Assembly (NCBI GenBank): GCA_003454835.1
Contig: DMTA01000121.1
Span: 1 to 15,625 of the forward strand
Direction: 5' to 3'
DNA: 15,625 nt
Origin: Achromobacter sp.
GTDB taxonomy: Bacteria > Pseudomonadota > Gammaproteobacteria > Burkholderiales > Burkholderiaceae_B
Shown: positions 14,003-15,625 of the stretch, piece by piece
Position numbering within the stretch: position 1 is the stretch's first letter
How the letters are laid out: each line of letters begins with the position of its first letter
Made by a program: the position numbers and the translations under genes
The notes under the pieces: generated by a model
What the model was told of the DNA's origin: nothing
Database searches by the model: none
Seen by the model: only the letters and a program-made list of their open reading frames with translations

Positions 14003-14030
14003 CAAAAATGCCGCGGGTTAAGCTGCACGC

Positions 14031-14648
14031 ATGACGAAAGCAACATCCCCCGCCCTTCAGCCGCGAGGCCCCTCCGATCACGACGTCCGCGATCAGATCG
14101 TCGAAGCCGCCACCGAATACTTCGGCCTGTACGGTTTCGACAAGACCACCGTCTCGGACCTGGCCAAGGCCATCGGATTCTCCAAGGCCTACATCTACAA
14201 GTTCTTCGACTCCAAGCAGGCGATCGGCGAAGTCATATGCGCCAACCGCCTGAACACGATCATGGTCGCCGTCGACGCCGCCGTCGCCGACGCGCGGTCC
14301 GCGCCGGACCGGCTGCGGCGCATGTTCAAGGCCCTGGTGGAGGCCGGCAGCCAGCTCTTCTTCCACGACAGCAAGCTCTACGACATTGCGCGAACCTCGG
14401 CCAGCGAGTCGTGGCCTTCCGCGCAAGCCTATGAGGCGCACATCAAGGGCCTCGTCCTGCAGGTGATCCGCGAAGGCCGGGAAGCCGGCGACTTCGAACG
14501 CAAGACGCCCCTCGATGAAACGGCAGACGCCATCTATCTCGTCATGCGGCCGTATATCAATCCTTTGCTCCTGCAGCACAACCTGGCCAATGGCGCGGAA
14601 GCCACGGTGCAGTTGTCGAACCTGATCCTGCGTAGCCTGGCGCCGTAA
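14031..14648 (+). CDS. TetR-family repressor of the efflux genes
   Basis: A 205-residue TetR/AcrR regulator. The helix-turn-helix lies at about 20-66: VRDQIVEAATEYFGLYGFDK, TTVSDLAKAIGFSKAYIYKFF with the recognition helix at FSKAYIYKFFDSK. The rest is the helical ligand-binding domain, diverged as usual, containing SQLFFHDSKLYDIART and a final helix-rich region ending ILRSLAP. ATG 14031 lies after a weak ribosome binding site (GGGTTAAGC). It is divergent from the efflux channel gene and 74 bp upstream of the membrane-fusion gene. Operators with the same pattern flank it on both sides, so it very probably represses both transcription units and itself until a pump substrate or stress signal binds. 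The ligand is unknown. Confidence 0.95.
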   Translation: MTKATSPALQPRGPSDHDVRDQIVEAATEYFGLYGFDKTTVSDLAKAIGFSKAYIYKFFDSKQAIGEVICANRLNTIMVAVDAAVADARSAPDRLRRMFKALVEAGSQLFFHDSKLYDIARTSASESWPSAQAYEAHIKGLVLQVIREGREAGDFERKTPLDETADAIYLVMRPYINPLLLQHNLANGAEATVQLSNLILRSLAP

Positions 14649-14658
14649 ATTTTCTTTT

Positions 14659-14682
14659 GTGACCATTGACCTTATTGGTCAC
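14659..14682. promoter_or_regulatory. TetR operator candidate, site 2
   Basis: GTGACC (14659-14664) and GGTCAC (14677-14682) are perfect 6-bp arms with the same 12-base spacer as site 1, followed by TTGT. An extra TGACC inside (14667-14671) repeats the left half. It overlaps the -35 and spacer of the promoter before the membrane-fusion gene. Confidence 0.75.
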
Positions 14683-14693
14683 TTGTATAGAAT
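14666..14693 (+). promoter_or_regulatory. Promoter of the membrane-fusion gene
   Basis: TTGACC (14666-14671) and TAGAAT (14688-14693) are 16 bp apart, each one mismatch from consensus, 29 bp before ATG 14723. The -35 lies inside operator site 2. Confidence 0.6.
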
Positions 14694-14722
14694 GGGGACC
14701 TTCTTTGTGAGGATGGTCTCCC

Positions 14723-15625
14723 ATGCTTCGGCGTCAGCTTGCCCCATTTGCCTTCTGCCTGTTGCCTGTCGCCCTTGCGGCATGCGGCGATAGCCCTGCG
14801 TCAGATCCCCGCGTCGAACCCCCACTTGTCAGAGTCGGCGTGGCGCAAACCGCATCCGCGCCGGCGCGCTCTTTTTCGGGTGTTGTGGCGGCGCGCGTTC
14901 AGAGCGACCTGGGATTCCGCGTGTCCGGGAAAGTCCTGGAGCGGCTGGTCGATACCGGTCAACCGGTGACCCGCGGCCAGCCGCTCATGCGACTGGATCC
15001 GGAAGATCTGGGCCTTCAAGCCCGTGCGCAGCTTGAAGCCGTGGCTGCGGCGCGTGCGCGCGCAAAACAGGCATTCGACGACGACGCCCGCTATCGCGGT
15101 CTGGTTGCGGAAGGCGCGGTGTCAGCGTCCGCCTACGCGCAGATCAAGGCTGCGGCCGACACGGCGCGTGCCGATCTGAAGGCGGCCGAAGCACGGGCCG
15201 ACGTCGCGAAAAACGCGTCGAGCTATGCGGTGCTGGTGGCGGACGCGGACGGGGTCGTCGTGGACACGATGGCCGAACCCGGACAGGTCGTTGCCGCCGG
15301 GCAGTCCGTCGTGCGGCTGGCGCGCGCCGGCCAGCGCGAAGCCATCGTGCACCTGCCCGAGACACTACGGCCATCCGTGGGCTCCGCGGCCCGGGCGATG
15401 TTGTACGGTGACAGCCACTCCCCCGCCCCGGCCACGCTGCGGCAACTGTCGGATGCGGCGGATCGGGTAACGCGGACGTTCGAGGCCAGGTATGTGCTGG
15501 AAGGCGCGCTGGCCCGCGCCCCGTTGGGGGCCACCGTCACGATCGACATTCCGCAGTCGCCGGACGGCACGCCCCTGCTGCAGGTGCCGATAGGCGCGGT
15601 GTTCGACACCGGCGCCGGTCCGGGC
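14723..15625 (+). CDS. RND efflux membrane-fusion lipoprotein, 3' end cut by window edge
   Basis: 301 codons are open to the right edge with no stop, so the C-terminus is missing. This is a HlyD/AcrA-type periplasmic adaptor that links an inner-membrane RND pump to the outer-membrane channel. A lipoprotein signal peptide ends in LAAC with Cys21 lipidated. SFSGVVAARVQSDLGFRVSGKVLERLVDTGQPVTRGQPLMRLDPEDL (about 51-97) is the first lipoyl half and start of the hairpin; an Ala-rich coiled-coil hairpin follows (about 98-165, with RYRGLVAEGAVSASAYAQ at the tip), then YAVLVADADGVVVDTMAEPGQVVAAGQSVVRL (about 168-199) closes the lipoyl domain, and a beta-barrel starts after 205. GAGGA lies about 9 bp before ATG 14723. 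The RND pump gene is expected next, outside the window. Confidence 0.93.
   Translation, partial: MLRRQLAPFAFCLLPVALAACGDSPASDPRVEPPLVRVGVAQTASAPARSFSGVVAARVQSDLGFRVSGKVLERLVDTGQPVTRGQPLMRLDPEDLGLQARAQLEAVAAARARAKQAFDDDARYRGLVAEGAVSASAYAQIKAAADTARADLKAAEARADVAKNASSYAVLVADADGVVVDTMAEPGQVVAAGQSVVRLARAGQREAIVHLPETLRPSVGSAARAMLYGDSHSPAPATLRQLSDAADRVTRTFEARYVLEGALARAPLGATVTIDIPQSPDGTPLLQVPIGAVFDTGAGPG

Noticed and set aside
1..15625. Mobile element, phage, toxin-antitoxin, defence system or CRISPR array
   Set aside because: No transposase, integrase, terminal repeats, spaced direct repeats or defence domains were seen, and base composition is even across the window.

Overview
The window reads as ordinary chromosome from a high-GC betaproteobacterium, most likely Alcaligenaceae (Achromobacter/Bordetella-like). 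This is inferred from uniformly high GC, a Bug-type tripartite tricarboxylate receptor with its own LysR regulator, a ProP very close to the enterobacterial one, and the general gene mix. I see no rRNA, tRNA, CRISPR array, insertion sequence, phage gene or attachment site. No gene-free stretch exceeds 300 bases; the longest is 2050-2293.

Layout. (1) 2-847: the 3' part of an exported protein of unknown function, converging on a membrane-bound GGDEF diguanylate cyclase (883-2049, minus). (2) 2294-2773: a small VOC/PhnB-like protein, minus. (3) 2896-5318: a minus-strand pair, the osmolyte transporter ProP followed 11 bp later by a PhzF-family isomerase. A MaoC-like hot-dog protein (5452-5910) is divergent from them. 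(4) 6013-7477: a Rid-family protein and a divergent LysR regulator sharing 142 bp that holds a candidate LysR box. (5) 7497-9524: a LysR regulator divergent from a Bug receptor, followed by a small cupin (9589-9921). (6) 9998-12388: a minus-strand DJ-1/PfpI protein and a translationally coupled pair, a DUF2231 membrane protein and a periplasmic sorbosone/glucose dehydrogenase-like protein. (7) 12487-15625: an RND efflux locus in which an outer-membrane lipoprotein channel is divergent from a TetR regulator, which is followed by a membrane-fusion lipoprotein running off the right edge. The RND pump itself should lie just outside the window.

The best-supported new observation is regulatory. Two 24-bp inverted repeats with the same plan (GTGAC(C/T)-N12-GGTCAC, both followed by TTGT) lie at 13969-13992 and 14659-14682. 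Each overlaps a recognisable sigma70-type promoter, one for the outer-membrane channel and one for the membrane-fusion gene. They are very probably the operators of the TetR protein encoded between them, making the two transcription units one regulon.

Other points: a Rid protein without the usual substrate-binding arginine, a diguanylate cyclase without the RxxD inhibitory site, an ATGA stop/start overlap between the DUF2231 and dehydrogenase genes, and a leader hairpin abutting the ribosome binding site of the DJ-1 gene. I found no convincing sign of a wholly new multi-gene system; most of the window is metabolic, transport and regulatory genes of known families.
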